From NCBI GenBank assembly GCA_040285825.1, contig JAUPSS010000012.1, positions 248,001 to 312,000 on the forward strand: 64,000 nucleotides of DNA, written 5' to 3'. The notes under the pieces are model-generated. The model made no database searches. It was not told the origin of the DNA and saw only the letters and a list, made by a program, of their open reading frames with translations. The stretch comes from Eukaryota sp. TZLM1-RC (taxonomy: Eukaryota > Metamonada: BaSk clade). Shown here in pieces: positions 62,040 to 64,000 of the stretch (its first letter is position 1; each line of letters starts with the position of its first letter). The translations under genes and the position numbers were made by a program.

Positions 62040-64000
62040 GCAGACGTTCCATGTCAAAGCATTTGCTACTTCTAAGGCATTAAGTTCTTTTAAAGGTACA
62101 AGTATTGTATACCTTGTAAATGAATCGACGAAAACTAGTAAATATTTATTATCGTTGTTGTCTTTATTGAGTGGTCCAATTGTATCCACGTTTAATCTTG
62201 CGAAAGGGCGATTAGCCCACAGGGAACCAGTTGAGGGAGTCTTTGATTGCTTTACTGGTGCTGTTTTTTGGCAAGTAGGACAACGTTCTATATGCTTGAT
62301 GAGATCTTTTCTCATATTTGGCCAGTAGAAATCGCTCTTGGAAAGTTTATGAAGACTTTCGTTTTTGCTAGGGTGGCCTGATTGGGTTAAACCGTGTATT
62401 AAGTTGAGTGCCGTTTTTCTTAGTTTGATCGGGATTATCATTTTATTATTATTATTTAACCAGATTTCTGTGTTTTTGCATAGTGTAGCGTTTTTGAATA
62501 ATGGATCATTATTGCTTATGGCTAGTTGTTGCTCAGATCTAACTTTTGAGAGCCAATTTGAAAAAATGGGCAAATCTGGGTGCTTTGCTAATTCCAAAAT
62601 GTGGATTGGATTTGGATCTTCATAATCAGAATCGTCATCAGGGGGTGGTATTTCGCCGTGCCAAAAGGGATCATGTGGGTAGTTGATGTGATTTATTTCC
62701 GGATTTTCTAAATTTGTGTCTATGATTCTTGACATCATGTCAGCCCAGTGATTGTCTTCTCCTTTTTCGTGTACGATATCAAAGTCAAATTCTGATAAGA
62801 TAGGTAACCATCTTTTGACGATTCTGTTCTTTTCAGGAGCCGTGGCGAGGAATGCAATATTCCGGTGATCTGTGAAAATAGTCAGATGTCTAGTAATGAG
62901 AAAGCTTTCCAGATGACTTTCTGTTAGTATTAATAGTATCGCATACAATTCTTTTTGTAAAGTAGACCAACGCTTTTGAGTATCGGTTAAAATCCTACTA
63001 TAAAAGGAAATTGGTGTTACTTTCCTATCTTTTAATGCAGTTCCAATGGGTGCATAAGGTGCTATTTCTTGCCAAATGACTCCTCCTACTGCGATGTCAG
63101 ATGCATCGGTGCTAATCAGAATGCGTTTGTCTGGTGAAGGTAATTCCAGAGGCATGTGATTAATAATCAGTTGTTTTATTTGATCTAATAGATGATCGTG
63201 TTTGGCTTACCAATTTACACGACGTTGTTTGTGCTTACTTAGCTCATTTATGGGTGCTATTAGTTGTGAAATATTTGGGAGCCAATCTCTTATGAAATTG
63301 ACTGAGCCAACTAATGACCGTACTTCCTTGATAGTTTTTGGAGCAGGGATGTTTATTTAAGCATCTACTCGTTTTTTGCTAATTTTTCGTTGTTTGAATT
63401 GGAAAGTGCTGCCTAAAATGTCAATTGGTTGTTTGTCAGTAACGAATTTACATTTTCTCAATCCAATGTTGACACTTCTACTCCTTGCGCATTGCAGTAT
63501 CCTCTGTATTCTGTCAAAGAATTCTTGAAGGGTTGATCCTAATATGATTATATCGTCGATGTAAATAAATACTCCTTCTATTTGAAAAATTTCCATCATT
63601 ACATTTTGAAAAATCGCTGGGATATTCTTTAGTCCGAAGCATGCCCTTTTAAACATAATAGATCTGCCAGGAATAGAGATAGATGTCTTTTCAACATCTT
63701 CGTCGGCTACTTTCATTTGCCAAAAAGCTTTTGGGAGATCCAAAGTGGCAATAAAGTTGGCCTGACTCAGAAATTCCAAAACATCTGAAATTAATGGTAA
63801 GTTAGACTCCACCGGAATTGTGTGAGCGTTAACTCCATCTTTACCACTGAAATCGCCCGTCAATCTAGGTTTTCGATCATCAGGGTATATCACCAATACT
63901 ATTGGGGAACTGAACTTGTAGTTCGATTCAATTGCATAGCCCATTTCAATCAATTCATCAAAAATCTGATTGGCTATTTGTAATTTCTTTGGGTTGAGGC
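62040..64000 (-). mobile_element. Ty3/gypsy-like pol copy 2: RT, RNase H, truncated integrase
   Basis: A single frame from the window edge with only two in-frame stops (63357, ~63208). RT: IFDELIEMGYAIE, FSGKDGVNAHTIPVESNLPL, ATLDLPKAFWQMKVADEDVE, and intact active site VFIYIDDIIILGS (~63550). RNase H: RILISTDASDIAVGGVIWQE, KELYAILLIL, FTDHRNIAFL. Integrase: HHCC finger (SGHPSKNESLHKLSKSDFYW, CPTCQK) and first catalytic Asp in LNVDTIGPLN. It then stops matching after ALTWNVCA at ~62040, where copy 1's protease begins. The copy continues beyond the right edge of the window. About 80% similar to copy 1 by eye. Confidence 0.85.

Larger units (their letters stand above)
58422..62045 (-). mobile_element. 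Ty3/gypsy-like pol copy 1: protease, RT, RNase H, integrase (dead)
   Basis: Read from 62052 down: retropepsin-like segment MIATIDSATFCSVITADLAE with LLIGTDMLK (61699-62052), linker (61718-61533), reverse transcriptase (~61500-60900: ANKIFDELIEMGCAVE, FSGKDGVHAHTI, ILDLPKTFWQMNV, FKRACFGLKNIPSVFQNVMM), RNase H (60535-60197: LISTDAS, KELYAILVIL, FADHKNIAFL), integrase zinc finger and core (59880-59211), and a C-terminal integrase extension (59048-58422). The RT active site is frameshifted by one base (reads YIRRH where YIDDI is expected, ~60937), and stops separate the domains. The PR-RT-RH-IN order identifies Ty3/gypsy-type elements. No LTRs or gag were recognised. Confidence 0.82.

Overview
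This window is nuclear DNA from a eukaryote, probably a unicellular one. It is AT-rich, uses the standard stop codons, and has monocistronic genes on both strands with short intergenic gaps. Several genes carry GT-AG introns of only about 28-39 nt. It holds one eukaryotic tRNA-Pro and many decayed retroelements. I cannot name the lineage from the sequence alone.

Region by region. 0.2-1.2 kb: 3' fragment of a non-LTR retrotransposon. 1.5-9.3 kb: gene-dense block with VPS26C (retriever arrestin), SLBP (histone mRNA stem-loop binding), an AUP1-like acyltransferase with three tiny introns, a retroelement fragment filling the gap to the divergent AMP deaminase gene, and NAC-alpha. 10.9-12.9 kb: a Ser/Pro/Arg-rich coiled-coil protein and the coactivator PC4. 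13.4-21.1 kb: a retroelement graveyard that also contains a degenerate Fanzor/TnpB-like nuclease relic and a Rab-family GTPase. 21.6-22.3 kb: pseudogene of a small Cys-containing single-span membrane protein. 23.4-29.9 kb: multispan membrane protein, RING-CH ligase, Dgk1/dolichol-kinase-like enzyme and SPRY-RING ligase. 30-30.2 kb: three exact 78-bp tandem units. 30.7-35.1 kb: clathrin heavy chain that appears to lack about one CHC repeat. 35.3-37.9 kb: the best preserved non-LTR element (833-codon reverse transcriptase-nuclease frame). 38.6-44.5 kb: an NSF D2 fragment, nested retroelements and the tRNA. 45.6-50.6 kb: a nearly perfect 2.34-kb inverted repeat with a 248-bp spacer, duplicating two divergent genes. 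50.6-57.9 kb: 2TM-domain protein between two convergent retroelement pieces, a possible transglutaminase-like protein, a signal-anchored unknown protein and a possible CBS-domain exon. 58.4-64 kb: two abutting Ty3/gypsy-like pol copies.

The intact host genes are housekeeping functions: membrane traffic (clathrin, Rab, retriever), ER lipid/protein turnover (AUP1-like, RING-CH, Dgk1-like), nucleotide metabolism (AMPD), transcription and mRNA (PC4, SLBP) and co-translational targeting (NAC). They do not form an operon or pathway cluster. The mobile fraction is dominated by one broad group of non-LTR elements. Its members have a reverse transcriptase, a CxC..H..C zinc finger and a C-terminal restriction-like nuclease (EPLL...RGD...DV). 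I see at least three subfamilies by their C-terminal ends, nearly all 5'-truncated.
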